Shown here piece after piece: positions 23,144 through 31,816 of a DNA stretch of 64,000 nucleotides; the first letter of the stretch is position 1, and every line of letters starts with the position of its first letter. Origin of the DNA: Clostridia bacterium (GTDB lineage: Bacteria; Bacillota; Clostridia; Oscillospirales; CAG-272); NCBI GenBank assembly GCA_017501245.1, contig JAFVXI010000035.1, positions 1 through 64,000 of the forward strand, read 5' to 3'. The translations under genes were made by a program, and so were the position numbers. Below the pieces are notes generated by a model. That model saw nothing but the letters and a program-made list of their open reading frames with translations, was not told the DNA's origin and did not search any database.

Positions 23144-24244
23144 TCACTCTCGGCAAAATTCGTCAATTACCCCCATTATCCTCTCGCGTGTCTTACCGGG
23201 GCTCCCATCGGGATAAGCCGCCGCCATAGCCGCTCTTTTGCCCCCGTCCGAGAGCAAAGGGCTCACCTCACAGAGCAGTCTATCGCCGCTAAGCTCGCTT
23301 TCGGCAAGCAGCCTTACAGCCCCCGCCTCGGCGAGAGCCTCGGCGTTTTTCGTCTGGTGATCGTCGGTCACGTTCGGGGAGGGGATGATAATTGCCGGCA
23401 GCCTTGCGGCGCATAGCTCTGCGAGGGTCATAGCTCCGCCTCTCGTTACACCTATATCTGCGGCGGCGAGCCATAGCGGCATATCCTCGATATACGGGAG
23501 GATGCGAAGGCATCCCTTGTCGGTATTTTTCCCCGCAACAGCCTTTACGCTCTCAAAATGCCTTCTCCCCGTCGCATGCACCCAAAGCGTTCCACGTGGT
23601 AGAGCCACCGATCGACCCACAGCCTCTAAGACTGCGGCGTTCATCCTTTCAGCGCCGAGGCTGCCACCAAATGATAAAACAAGCGGAATTCCGTAGTCAA
23701 TGCCAAGCCTGCGCCTTGCCTCCCGCCGCCCGAGCCTGCCTATCTCACGGCGCACCGGGTTTCCCGTATATACGGTGTGGGCGCCGCCGAGCCTCATCTC
23801 TGCCGCCTCGAAGCCGAGCATTACGGCGTTGCACCGCCGCCCGAGCAGCCTCGTGACAAGCCCGGGGGAGGCGTTTGACTCGTGGATCAAGGCGGGGATG
23901 CCGAGCGATATCGCTGCACTTAGGACCGGCCAGCTGACGTAGCCTCCCGTTCCTATGACGGCACTCGGGCATATCTCACGTAGCAGCTCTCTTGCTTCAC
24001 TCCTCGCACGCCACGCAAGGCTCACCGCACGCACGCTCCTTATGGGGTGTCGCCTCGCCAGCCCCTCCACCTCAAGCTCTATGAGCGGATATCCGCTTTT
24101 CGTTATTGCGGAGTTTTCATCTCCGCCTTTTCGCCCGAAGAATACCGCCTCCGCCCCCTTATATCTCTCGGCTATCATCTCTGATATAGCTAAGGCGGGG
24201 TGGACGTGCCCCGCCGTTCCCCCGCCGCAAAATACGATCCTCAT
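23144..24244 (-). CDS. murG: UDP-GlcNAc:undecaprenyl-PP-MurNAc-pentapeptide GlcNAc transferase
   Basis: 366 residues from the ATG at 24244. An ATG 12 bases upstream is itself part of the GGAGGGG ribosome site. MurG adds GlcNAc to lipid I to give lipid II on the inner membrane face. N-terminal loop MRIVFCGGGTAGHVHPALA, membrane-contact region and IHESNASPGLVTRLL (H-E-x-N-xxxG) are seen. In the C-terminal domain SFGGSLGAERMN and GVTRGGAMTLAEL bind UDP-GlcNAc. A weak spot is PSPNVTDDHQTKNAEAL (the DxHQxxNA motif), which is complete. It follows ftsW by 20 bases and closes the dcw operon. Confidence 0.96.
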   Translation of the reverse strand: MRIVFCGGGTAGHVHPALAISEMIAERYKGAEAVFFGRKGGDENSAITKSGYPLIELEVEGLARRHPIRSVRAVSLAWRARSEARELLREICPSAVIGTGGYVSWPVLSAAISLGIPALIHESNASPGLVTRLLGRRCNAVMLGFEAAEMRLGGAHTVYTGNPVRREIGRLGRREARRRLGIDYGIPLVLSFGGSLGAERMNAAVLEAVGRSVALPRGTLWVHATGRRHFESVKAVAGKNTDKGCLRILPYIEDMPLWLAAADIGVTRGGAMTLAELCAARLPAIIIPSPNVTDDHQTKNAEALAEAGAVRLLAESELSGDRLLCEVSPLLSDGGKRAAMAAAYPDGSPGKTRERIMGVIDEFCRE

Positions 24245-24264
24245 TTTCCCCTCCATATCACACT

Positions 24265-25449
24265 TTATTTGTCGATCAGCGCATCACGGGATATCGAGAG
24301 CATTACCCCCACCTCGAGCATCAGCATTATCAAGGACGAGCCCCCGTAGCTGAAGAAGGGGAGCGAGATGCCCGTGTTTGGCACCGTGTTAGTCACGACG
24401 GCAACGTTTAAGAGCGCCTGCACGGCTATCTGTATGCATATCCCGAGGCATAATAACCTCGAATACGTGTCCTCGGTCCTCAGCCCTATCCGCACCCCAC
24501 GCCATATAAGAAGGGCAAATAGCCCAAGCACGCCTATCGCACCTATCAGCCCCAGCTCCTCGCAAACGATGGCAAAGATCATATCGTTCGCAGGCTCTGA
24601 GACGTAGCAATACTTTAATTCGCCCATACCGAGCCCCTTACCGAAAAGACCTCCCGAGCCAATCGCCATCAGCCCCTGCAGGGTCTGCCAGCCGCCCGTG
24701 AGCTTGTATTTTTCGGGGTCGAGCCAAACTGTTATCCTGTCCTTGGTGTAGTCGGTGAGGAGAGCAAACGCCACCACCCCCGCACCGCCCGCACCGATAA
24801 AGGTTGCGATATAGCGCAGGTCTATTCCCCCGAGCGCAATAACGAGCAGACCGATACAGCCCATTATCACGATGCAGGAGAGATGCCTTTGGAGCATTAC
24901 GAGCAGGATAGGCAGGAGCATAATTCCTATCGGCAAAAGCGTCCCCCATATAAGAGCCTCTCTGCCGCCCCTCGCCCTTGCACGCTCGCCCACCCTCGAA
25001 AAATACCAAGCGAGCATCATAACCAGCGCAAGCTTAGCTATCTCGGAGGGCTGAAGGGTGAGGGGACCTATGGAGATCCACCTCTGCGCACCGTTTCCGA
25101 CAAAGCCGATAAGCAGCGTCAGAATCAGCAGAGCCATCGATCCTCCGTAAATAAACGGTGTCAATCTATACAGGCAGGGGGGCCTCAGCCTCGAGCCGAG
25201 GAGCATAGCTGCCACTCCTATAACGAGCCACACCGCCTGCCGTTTGATGAAATAGTAGCCGTCGTCGTATTTTGCCTCTGCGTAGGCAAACCCCGCACTG
25301 AACACCATAACGGTGCCGAATAAGGCGAGAGCCAGCGTCACCGCCATAAGAGTTCTGTCAGGCCTCGGCGCCCCCTTCTTGATAAAGAGCTTTTGCCATA
25401 GTCCGCTCCGACCTCCTTCATTAAGATGCTCTGTACTTTTTACCTGCAT
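24265..25449 (-). CDS. ftsW: FtsW/SpoVE-type peptidoglycan glycosyltransferase (SEDS)
   Basis: 394 residues from the ATG at 25449, eight bases after AAAGGAG that itself lies in the 3-prime end of mraY. It has ten membrane helices. SEDS signatures include TLQPSEIAKLALVMMLAW and the extracellular loop DPEKYKLTGGWQTLQGLMAIGSGGLFGKGLG containing the catalytic-type Asp, then NDMIFAIVCEELGLIG and NTGISLPFFSYGGSS. FtsW polymerises lipid II into septal glycan together with the class B PBP encoded at 29470. Vegetative FtsW cannot be separated from sporulation SpoVE by sequence alone; cluster position favours FtsW, or a gene serving both. Confidence 0.95.
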   Translation of the reverse strand: MQVKSTEHLNEGGRSGLWQKLFIKKGAPRPDRTLMAVTLALALFGTVMVFSAGFAYAEAKYDDGYYFIKRQAVWLVIGVAAMLLGSRLRPPCLYRLTPFIYGGSMALLILTLLIGFVGNGAQRWISIGPLTLQPSEIAKLALVMMLAWYFSRVGERARARGGREALIWGTLLPIGIMLLPILLVMLQRHLSCIVIMGCIGLLVIALGGIDLRYIATFIGAGGAGVVAFALLTDYTKDRITVWLDPEKYKLTGGWQTLQGLMAIGSGGLFGKGLGMGELKYCYVSEPANDMIFAIVCEELGLIGAIGVLGLFALLIWRGVRIGLRTEDTYSRLLCLGICIQIAVQALLNVAVVTNTVPNTGISLPFFSYGGSSLIMLMLEVGVMLSISRDALIDK

Positions 25450-25466
25450 TAATTCCGCTCCTTTCA

Positions 25467-26450
25467 TCAGCCGCCGGAGAACAAAAGCATCACGGGTATA
25501 GCGGCAAGCAGCGTTATAAGGACCCCGAGAATGCAGATCTTGTTTTCACTCATCCCACGCTTTTCAAAATGATGATGCAGGGGCGCCATAAGGAAGAGCC
25601 GCCTTCCCGTCAGCTTGAATGAAATCACCTGCAGGATGACCGATAGCCCCTCTAGGGCGTAAACGAAGCCGAGAAATATAGCGATAAGAGGGTTTCCCAT
25701 AAGGATGACTGCCGCAGCCAAGAGCGAGCCGAGATAAAGCGAGCCCGTGTCACCCATAAACACACGTGCGGGATTGAGGTTGAAAATAAGAAAAGCCCCG
25801 ACGCCCCCGACGGTCGCCGCACCGATTATTCCCTCAGCCCCGATCGGCAAGGAGCATAGGAGAGGGAGGAGAATTCCCCACGAAAATGCGACGGAGCCTG
25901 CAAGCCCGTCAACGCCGTCGGTGAGGTTTGCACAGTTGATCAGCCCGAGTATGGCTATAAACGCAAGCGGATAATACCATAGCCCGATATCGACGGTATA
26001 GCTGCCAAATACGAGGGAGGTGTCGGCATCTAAAAGATATCTTGCGTAAAGAAACGCCGCAGCGATCAAGCCCTGAAGCAAGAGCTTTTGCCATGGCTTC
26101 AGACCTGCCAGATTTTCGTGCTTTGATAGCTTGCGCCAATCGTCAATTATCCCGACGGCGGCGTTAAGGAGCGTAAAGGGGATAACCAGAAGCATCTCGC
26201 CCGAAACGCCTCCCATCGGCAAAAGAGCGATGGATGCCACAATGAGCGAGAGGGTTATGCCTATAATAAAAGCAATACCGCCCATAGTCGGAGTTCCACG
26301 CTTGGAGCTATGCCATGATGGGCCGCCCTCGTAGATAGGCTGGCTCGCACGCCTGCGTAACATGGGCAGTATAGCCCTCTCTGAAGCGTAGCTTACGCCG
26401 AAGGCGATCAGCATCACCGTGAAATATAGTATCAGCTCTCTATACGCCAT
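25467..26450 (-). CDS. mraY: Phospho-N-acetylmuramoyl-pentapeptide transferase
   Basis: 327 residues, ten predicted helices. It transfers phospho-MurNAc-pentapeptide from UDP to undecaprenyl phosphate, giving lipid I. Motifs: SKRGTPTMGGIAF, GIIDDWRKLS (DDxxK), GLINCANLTDGVDGLAG (NxxNxxDGxDGL), FMGDTGSLYLG and the HHHFEKRG loop needed for activity. Its 5-prime end overlaps murF by 11 bases, and ftsW begins right after it. In most Bacillota murD lies between mraY and ftsW; here it does not. Confidence 0.97.
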   Translation of the reverse strand: MAYRELILYFTVMLIAFGVSYASERAILPMLRRRASQPIYEGGPSWHSSKRGTPTMGGIAFIIGITLSLIVASIALLPMGGVSGEMLLVIPFTLLNAAVGIIDDWRKLSKHENLAGLKPWQKLLLQGLIAAAFLYARYLLDADTSLVFGSYTVDIGLWYYPLAFIAILGLINCANLTDGVDGLAGSVAFSWGILLPLLCSLPIGAEGIIGAATVGGVGAFLIFNLNPARVFMGDTGSLYLGSLLAAAVILMGNPLIAIFLGFVYALEGLSVILQVISFKLTGRRLFLMAPLHHHFEKRGMSENKICILGVLITLLAAIPVMLLFSGG

Positions 26451-28002
26451 CTAACCTCTCCTTAAGCTTGCCTGCTACCTCTCCGAGCCTCTCGGAATGC
26501 GACGCCTTGACGAGCAGCACGTCGCCCTCCCTCAGCGCACGGCTTAGGATATCAGCCATTTCGTCTCTGCATACGCCGTGCGGCATTAGCTCGATCTCTA
26601 AATCCGAATTAATGCTCATGGCGCCTCTGGCAAGCTGCTCCTTGTGTAAGCCGCAGAGAAAAAGCTCGTCTACCCCGACCGATGCGGCGGCTCTGCCGAT
26701 CTCGGTATGTATTTTTTCAGCGAATTCTCCAAGCTCGTTTACCTCACCGAGCAGGGCGAGATGCCTTTTCCCCTCGGTTCTCATAAGCAGCCCGAGCGCC
26801 GACTTAACCGTTTCAAGAGAGGCGTTATAGCTGTCGTCGATGATAGTTACGCCGCCCCGGCTCGTTACGGTATATCTTAAAACGTCGCCGCCAAGCCCGG
26901 AAAAGCGCTCGCAGAGCTCCTCGGGCGTTATGCCAAGGTGAAGGGCGGCGCAGGTAGCGGCGGCAAAGCTCTCCGCTATATGCGATATCCCGAGAGGGAG
27001 GTCAAAGACGTGATAATTCTCTCCGTATCGCACCGAGAGCCGACTGCCGCACGTCCTCTCGCACACAGCAAATGCATAATCTGCCTCGTGTGCCTTGTCG
27101 TTATACTGATCAATTTGTCGAATGTCACCCCCAAGGTGACAAGCTCGTGTGGAAGGCTGTCGCAAGCCGTCGAATGTTACTTCGTGGGTGACGGTCATTC
27201 TGTCGGGCTCGGATGCTTCTCTGAGATCTCCGTCACTCAGCCCGTGACGAAGCTCTGTCGCATTTTCGGGGCTATCGTCGAAAGTAACCCGGAAGGTGAC
27301 TTTTTCGTGATCGGTAGCTAAGAGCTTCTCGTCTGTCGGAGCGATCAGCACAGATGCCGGGTTGCCGTAGAGGGCTTCGAGCTTAGCACGTGCGATAGCC
27401 TCTCTTGAGCCGAGGTTTCCGATATGAGCCGTGCCTACGTTGGTTATTATAACCGGATCGGGGCGTGCGTATTCCGAGAGGCGCTTAAGCTCGCCCTCGT
27501 GGTTCATTCCGCACTCGAGGATAAGTAGCTCTGTGTCCTTCGGCGCAGTTAAAACCGTTATCGGCATACCTACGTCGTTGTTGAGGTTTCCTTCGGTTGC
27601 GTGAACGGTAAGGCTGCCCTCGCAAAGGCGCTTCAGCAGCTCCTTCGTCGTGGTCTTGCCGACGCTGCCGGTGATCATAAGAGTGGTTTTAAGCCTCCCG
27701 AGCCTTCTTTTGTAAAGTGCGGAGAGTGTGAGCAGGGCGATTTTCGGATCGGAAATGCGGATCCTGCCAAGCCTGCCGACCGTGAGTGCGCCAAGCCTTG
27801 ACGCCTCCTCGGTGTTCCTTCTGTCTGCCTCTGGGTCTTTTGCGAGCGAGATAAATAGATCGCCATCTCGACAGAGAGAGGAGTGAAGGGTGATAGCTCT
27901 GATAGGCTTTTTAAGGGTGAGATCAGGCTCGGATGGCAAATCGGCACCAAGAGAAAGCAGAAATTCCTTTATACAGATTCCCTCGCCCGTGACGATGCGC
28001 AT
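26440..28002 (-). CDS. murF: UDP-MurNAc-tripeptide:D-alanyl-D-alanine ligase
   Basis: About 520 residues from the ATG at 28002 (9 bases after GGAGG; the murE stop lies 1 base before it). The Mur ligase P-loop MITGSVGKTTTKELL, GNLNNDVGMPITVL, ECGMNHEGEL and the C-terminal DDSYNASLETVKSAL are present. Family members have about 450-460 residues. The extra length comes from a roughly 70-residue insert between LLATDHEKVTF and NDKAHEADYAF, built of degenerate VTxxVTFD repeats (first bases at 27300, 27192, 27140 on this strand). The active site is unaffected, so function is probably kept. Confidence 0.92.
   Translation of the reverse strand: MRIVTGEGICIKEFLLSLGADLPSEPDLTLKKPIRAITLHSSLCRDGDLFISLAKDPEADRRNTEEASRLGALTVGRLGRIRISDPKIALLTLSALYKRRLGRLKTTLMITGSVGKTTTKELLKRLCEGSLTVHATEGNLNNDVGMPITVLTAPKDTELLILECGMNHEGELKRLSEYARPDPVIITNVGTAHIGNLGSREAIARAKLEALYGNPASVLIAPTDEKLLATDHEKVTFRVTFDDSPENATELRHGLSDGDLREASEPDRMTVTHEVTFDGLRQPSTRACHLGGDIRQIDQYNDKAHEADYAFAVCERTCGSRLSVRYGENYHVFDLPLGISHIAESFAAATCAALHLGITPEELCERFSGLGGDVLRYTVTSRGGVTIIDDSYNASLETVKSALGLLMRTEGKRHLALLGEVNELGEFAEKIHTEIGRAAASVGVDELFLCGLHKEQLARGAMSINSDLEIELMPHGVCRDEMADILSRALREGDVLLVKASHSERLGEVAGKLKERLDGV
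27115..27300 (-). repeat. Degenerate 26-base repeats inside murF
   Basis: Three copies of GTCACC-N6-GTxACxTTCGACxx start at 27300, 27192 and 27140 (minus strand). Spacings are 108 and 52 bases. Copies 1 and 2 are in the same frame (VTFRVTFDD, VTHEVTFDG), while copy 3 is read one frame off (CHLGGDIRQ). Confidence 0.65.
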
Positions 28003-28003
28003 A

Positions 28004-29461
28004 TTAATCATCCTCCGACCTTCGGATAGAGGCGAGGGCGATGGCTCGCTCGTCAAACTCACGGTAGCCCCCACCGTCGATGATATATTTCTCGTGCCCC
28101 TTGCCGAGTATGGCGACGGTGTCTCCTATCCCGGCAATTCTTATTGCATAGCGTATCGCCGAGGCTCTGTCTTTTATCAGGACGTAGCGATCCTTAGCGT
28201 CAAAGCCCTCTATGATATCGGCATAGATCTGCTCGGGGTCCTCGCCTCTGCTGTTATCCTCGGTCACGACCGAGAGGTCGGCGTATTTGCCTGCCGCAAT
28301 AGCCATAAGGCGGCGCTTTGAGCGATCACGCTCGCCTCCGCATCCGAACACCGCTATCAGTCTCTGCCCCGAACTAAGTTGCTTTTTTATTGTTTTTAAT
28401 GTGTTTTCAACCCCGTCGGGAGTGTGAGCATAGTCAATTATCACCGTTGGATCACGGTGGATGACCTCCAGCCGGCCCGACGGTGCCCTTACTCTTGACG
28501 CCGCCTCCTTAACTCTGCATGGCGGTATGCCCAGCTCTATCGCCGTGAGGATGGCAAGCGAGAGATTATATACGTTATAGGCGCCGATCAGCGGGCTCCT
28601 CACCTTGAAGATGACACGCTCGTTTTTATAGTAGAAGTCGGCGCCCTCATTACCGGAGAATTCTATCTCGGTGCAATAGGTATCTCCTCGGTTTATTATA
28701 CCAAAGGTCTTAACCCTCGTGGGGCATTCTCTCGCCGCTCTCGCGCCGTAAGGGTCGTCGAGGTTGAATATCCCGCATTTTGCCGCCGAAAACAGCGATA
28801 GCTTTGCAAGGTAGTAGCTCTCCATATCCCCGTGCATATCGAGATGCTCGGGCGAGAGGTTTGTGAATAAAGCATAGTCGAAATGAAGCGGCGCAACCTT
28901 GCCGAGGGTGAGCGCATGGCTCGACACCTCCATAACGCAGAATTCGCAGCCCTCCCTTTGCATCCTTGCGAGCGCAGGATAGAGCAGATCCGGGTCGGGC
29001 GTCGTCATGCTGTAAAAGCCCTCGGACTCTCTTTTTCCGTCAAGCTCTATCAAGCCCGTACCTATAAAGCCGCATTTTTTGCCAACCGAGCGCAGGATCT
29101 GATAAAGCGAGTAGGCGGTGGTCGTTTTTCCGTTCGTTCCGGTGACGGCGATAAGGCGCAGCTTACTATCCGATAATCCCTCCTCTATGAAGTATGCGTA
29201 TGCGAGCGCACGCCTCACGTCCGCAAAGACTATTCTCGGTACATTGTCACAGTCCGTGAAGCTCTCGTCGCAGACTATGGCGTAGGGGCGGTCATCCTCG
29301 GATATATCATAGGAAGATCCGCCGCCAAGCCTTCTGTAGACGAATAACAGAGCGTTTTCCAAAGATGTGCCGCCCCTTGAGGGGGTAAGCTCCCTGTTAA
29401 GATCACATCTTGGGTCAACGTAGATCGGTTCAATATACAAAAACAGCTCTCTCAGCCTCAT
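28004..29461 (-). CDS. murE: UDP-MurNAc-L-Ala-D-Glu:diamino acid ligase (probably meso-DAP)
   Basis: 485 residues. ATP loop AVTGTNGKTTTAYSLYQIL, SMTTPDPDLL, MEVSSHALTLGKV and the FTNLSPEHLDMHGDMESY block (with the carbamylated-Lys region after it) are typical MurE. The amino-acid selecting motif is DNSR at residues 402-405 followed by GED. Meso-DAP enzymes have DNPR and Lys enzymes usually DDPN/DNPA, so Arg405 favours meso-DAP, but the Pro-to-Ser change is unusual. It follows the PBP gene by 8 bases and precedes murF. Confidence 0.95.
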   Translation of the reverse strand: MRLRELFLYIEPIYVDPRCDLNRELTPSRGGTSLENALLFVYRRLGGGSSYDISEDDRPYAIVCDESFTDCDNVPRIVFADVRRALAYAYFIEEGLSDSKLRLIAVTGTNGKTTTAYSLYQILRSVGKKCGFIGTGLIELDGKRESEGFYSMTTPDPDLLYPALARMQREGCEFCVMEVSSHALTLGKVAPLHFDYALFTNLSPEHLDMHGDMESYYLAKLSLFSAAKCGIFNLDDPYGARAARECPTRVKTFGIINRGDTYCTEIEFSGNEGADFYYKNERVIFKVRSPLIGAYNVYNLSLAILTAIELGIPPCRVKEAASRVRAPSGRLEVIHRDPTVIIDYAHTPDGVENTLKTIKKQLSSGQRLIAVFGCGGERDRSKRRLMAIAAGKYADLSVVTEDNSRGEDPEQIYADIIEGFDAKDRYVLIKDRASAIRYAIRIAGIGDTVAILGKGHEKYIIDGGGYREFDERAIALASIRRSEDD

Positions 29462-29469
29462 AAGTCCTC

Positions 29470-31722
29470 CTAATCCTCAAAGCTCGTGCAAAGAGCCCTA
29501 AGCTCGATGCAGCTTCCTTGCTTAACGATGACCCCCGGCGGCAGCGATTGCGACACCACCGTCAATATCCCCGAGGTCAGATCCTTAACTCCCGTAAGAT
29601 TGATGTTAAATCCGAGGGCGGCGAGCGTTTTGTTTGCCTCACCCAGCTCCATACCGACAACGCTCGGCACCGTCACCGATCCTTCCGTCCTTGAAACGGT
29701 ATATAAATATACCGTTGAAAGCCCCTTCGTGATATCGACGCCTGCTTCGGGTGCCTGAGAGAGAACGACTTTTCCGTCGCCGATGATCTCGTAATTGATC
29801 TCCGAGGAGGAGAGCAGGCTCTTTGCCGAATTGACGTTCATCCCGACGTAGTTTTCCGTGGTGAAGGTCGAGGGCGGGGCAGAGCTTTCGTACTCGAGGT
29901 AGGGGAGTATTTTTTCCAGCACGTCGGATACGTAGGGGGCGGCAACCGTCGAGCCGTATTTAACCGAGCTTTGCGGCTCGTCAACGACGATTATCAGAGC
30001 TACGCCGCTCTCGTCCGAGGGTGCAAAGGCAACCGTCGAGCCTATACGGAGATAGGAGGAGCCGTTTGCGTCAAGGATGTCGAATTTTTGCGAGGTTCCG
30101 GTCTTTGCGGCGACGGAATAGCCCTCGACGTAGGCGTTTTTCGCACCGCCGTCACCGCTGACGCCCTCCTCAAGCACCCTTGCTATCTCTTTTGCAACCT
30201 CTGCCGATACGACGCGCCGCCCCTCGCTCGGCTCGTGCGCCTTTATGACGTTTCCGTTTTTGTCAATTATCTTATCCACGATATAGGGCTCGACGAGGTA
30301 GCCGCCGTTTGCAATTGCGGCGATCGCCCTCAGCTGACTTATCACAGTAACCTTGAAGCGCTGTCCGAAGGATGCCGTCGCCAGCTCGGTAGGACCGATG
30401 CTTTCAAGCTCGTGGAAGATCGTTCTCGCCTCGCTCGGCAGATCTATGCCGGTTTTTTCAAAGTAGCCGAAGCGCTCAACGTAGTTGTAAAAGCTATCTT
30501 TTCCCGTTCTCTCGGCTATCGCCATCATCGTCGGGTTGCAGGACATCTGTAAGCCGTAGGCGAGCGTAAAGCCCGAGCCGTGGCCGGTCGTTTTATGGCA
30601 TCTGATGCGCCAGCCGCCTATCGTATGCGATCCCGTGCAGGAAAATCTGTCAGTCATCTCTGCGGCTCCCGAGTCAAGTGCGGCGGCAACCGTAACTATC
30701 TTGAAGGTCGAGCCGGGCTCGTAGGTCTCGCTGACCGCCTTGTTTGACCACATCAGCTGCATCAGCTCGGCTCTCAGCTTTTTATATTCCTCGCTCCCCT
30801 CGGCGAAGCCCGAGGCCTTGAGCCTCTCCTCTGAAAGGCTATCGAGGGTAAAGGGGGAGTTAGGGTCAAAAGGCGAGGAGGTTGCCATAGCCAGGATGGC
30901 GCCGCTTCTCGTGTCCATAACTATGCCGCAAGCCCTACCTGTCACCGAGTGGTTCACGACGATCTCACTAAGCTCCGCCTCCAGCACCTCCTGAATATAG
31001 CTGTCTATCGTTGTGACGAGGCTGTTTCCGTCCGTCGGCTGGGTGATCGCCGTGTATGAGTTTGGCATTGGCAGACCGTTTGCATCCTTTGCGTAAAGGT
31101 AGGAGCCGTCTGTGCCGGATAGGGTAGAGTTATAGTAATACTCTAAGCCGTAGAGCCCGGTGCCGTCGCTGCCGGTAAATCCGAGAACGTGCGCCGCAAG
31201 CGTCCCCTCGGGGTAATAGCGCCTGCTTTGCGCCTCGGTGCCGACGAGCCCCTCGAGGTCGTTTTCAAGCAAGAAATCAAGCAGCCTGCGGTATTCCTCC
31301 TCGCTTGCCGACGCCTCGACGGTTACGTCAAGCACCCTCGTATCCGAGATGCGCCCAAGCAGAGTGTCCTTATCCTTATCAAATATCTCGGCCAGCCCCT
31401 CTGCGAGCCTCTCCTTTACACGCCTTGCGCTCTCCTTTTCGTATTCCCTTATCACCTTTGGCGATACGTAGATGCGCCAGGTGGTGCCGGTGGCAGAGAG
31501 CAGCTTCATATTTGCGTCGTAGATCCTGCCTCGCTCAGCCTTCAGGGTCGAGGTGGTGGTCAGCTGATCGAACGCCTTTTCCGAGTATTTCTGATAGCCG
31601 AAGATATCAAGCCTCACGATGTTCACAAGGAGTATCGCAAGCACTAAGAGGGCCCCTGTCAGCATCACGGACAGCCGCCTTTCGGTTATTCTTTTTGCGC
31701 TTTCTCTCATTTGCCTTGGCAT
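29470..31722 (-). CDS. Class B penicillin-binding protein with PASTA domains (FtsI/SpoVD type)
   Basis: 750 residues. One N-terminal anchor helix (SVMLTGALLVLAILLVNIV, about 18-36), a dimerisation domain, then the transpeptidase with STFK (Ser338 nucleophile), SCN (394-396) and KTGT (540-543). Two PASTA domains follow (about 620-750: TENYVGMNVNSAKSLLSSS and VPSVVGMELGEANKTLAALG). It cross-links septal peptidoglycan with FtsW. Vegetative PBP2b and sporulation SpoVD both lie at this place in B. subtilis; only one is here. ATG 31722 follows GGAG, and a terminator-like hairpin ends just before that site. Confidence 0.94.
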   Translation of the reverse strand: MPRQMRESAKRITERRLSVMLTGALLVLAILLVNIVRLDIFGYQKYSEKAFDQLTTTSTLKAERGRIYDANMKLLSATGTTWRIYVSPKVIREYEKESARRVKERLAEGLAEIFDKDKDTLLGRISDTRVLDVTVEASASEEEYRRLLDFLLENDLEGLVGTEAQSRRYYPEGTLAAHVLGFTGSDGTGLYGLEYYYNSTLSGTDGSYLYAKDANGLPMPNSYTAITQPTDGNSLVTTIDSYIQEVLEAELSEIVVNHSVTGRACGIVMDTRSGAILAMATSSPFDPNSPFTLDSLSEERLKASGFAEGSEEYKKLRAELMQLMWSNKAVSETYEPGSTFKIVTVAAALDSGAAEMTDRFSCTGSHTIGGWRIRCHKTTGHGSGFTLAYGLQMSCNPTMMAIAERTGKDSFYNYVERFGYFEKTGIDLPSEARTIFHELESIGPTELATASFGQRFKVTVISQLRAIAAIANGGYLVEPYIVDKIIDKNGNVIKAHEPSEGRRVVSAEVAKEIARVLEEGVSGDGGAKNAYVEGYSVAAKTGTSQKFDILDANGSSYLRIGSTVAFAPSDESGVALIIVVDEPQSSVKYGSTVAAPYVSDVLEKILPYLEYESSAPPSTFTTENYVGMNVNSAKSLLSSSEINYEIIGDGKVVLSQAPEAGVDITKGLSTVYLYTVSRTEGSVTVPSVVGMELGEANKTLAALGFNINLTGVKDLTSGILTVVSQSLPPGVIVKQGSCIELRALCTSFED

Positions 31723-31733
31723 TTTTGCTCCAA

Positions 31734-31777
31734 AAATAAAAAAATATAGCGACGGTAAAAAGCTACCATCGCTATAT
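31734..31777 (-). terminator. Terminator-like hairpin directly upstream of the PBP gene (possible attenuator)
   Basis: Minus strand: ATATAGCGATGGTA (31777-31764) pairs with TACCGTCGCTATAT (31757-31744), 14 bp with one U-G, loop GCTTTT, followed by TTTTTTTATTTTT (31743-31731) that runs into the PBP ribosome site. No promoter is visible between it and the PBP gene. Confidence 0.78.
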
Positions 31778-31816
31778 CTTATGGGAGATGCGCCCGCTTT
31801 AGAAGATGGGCGGAGA

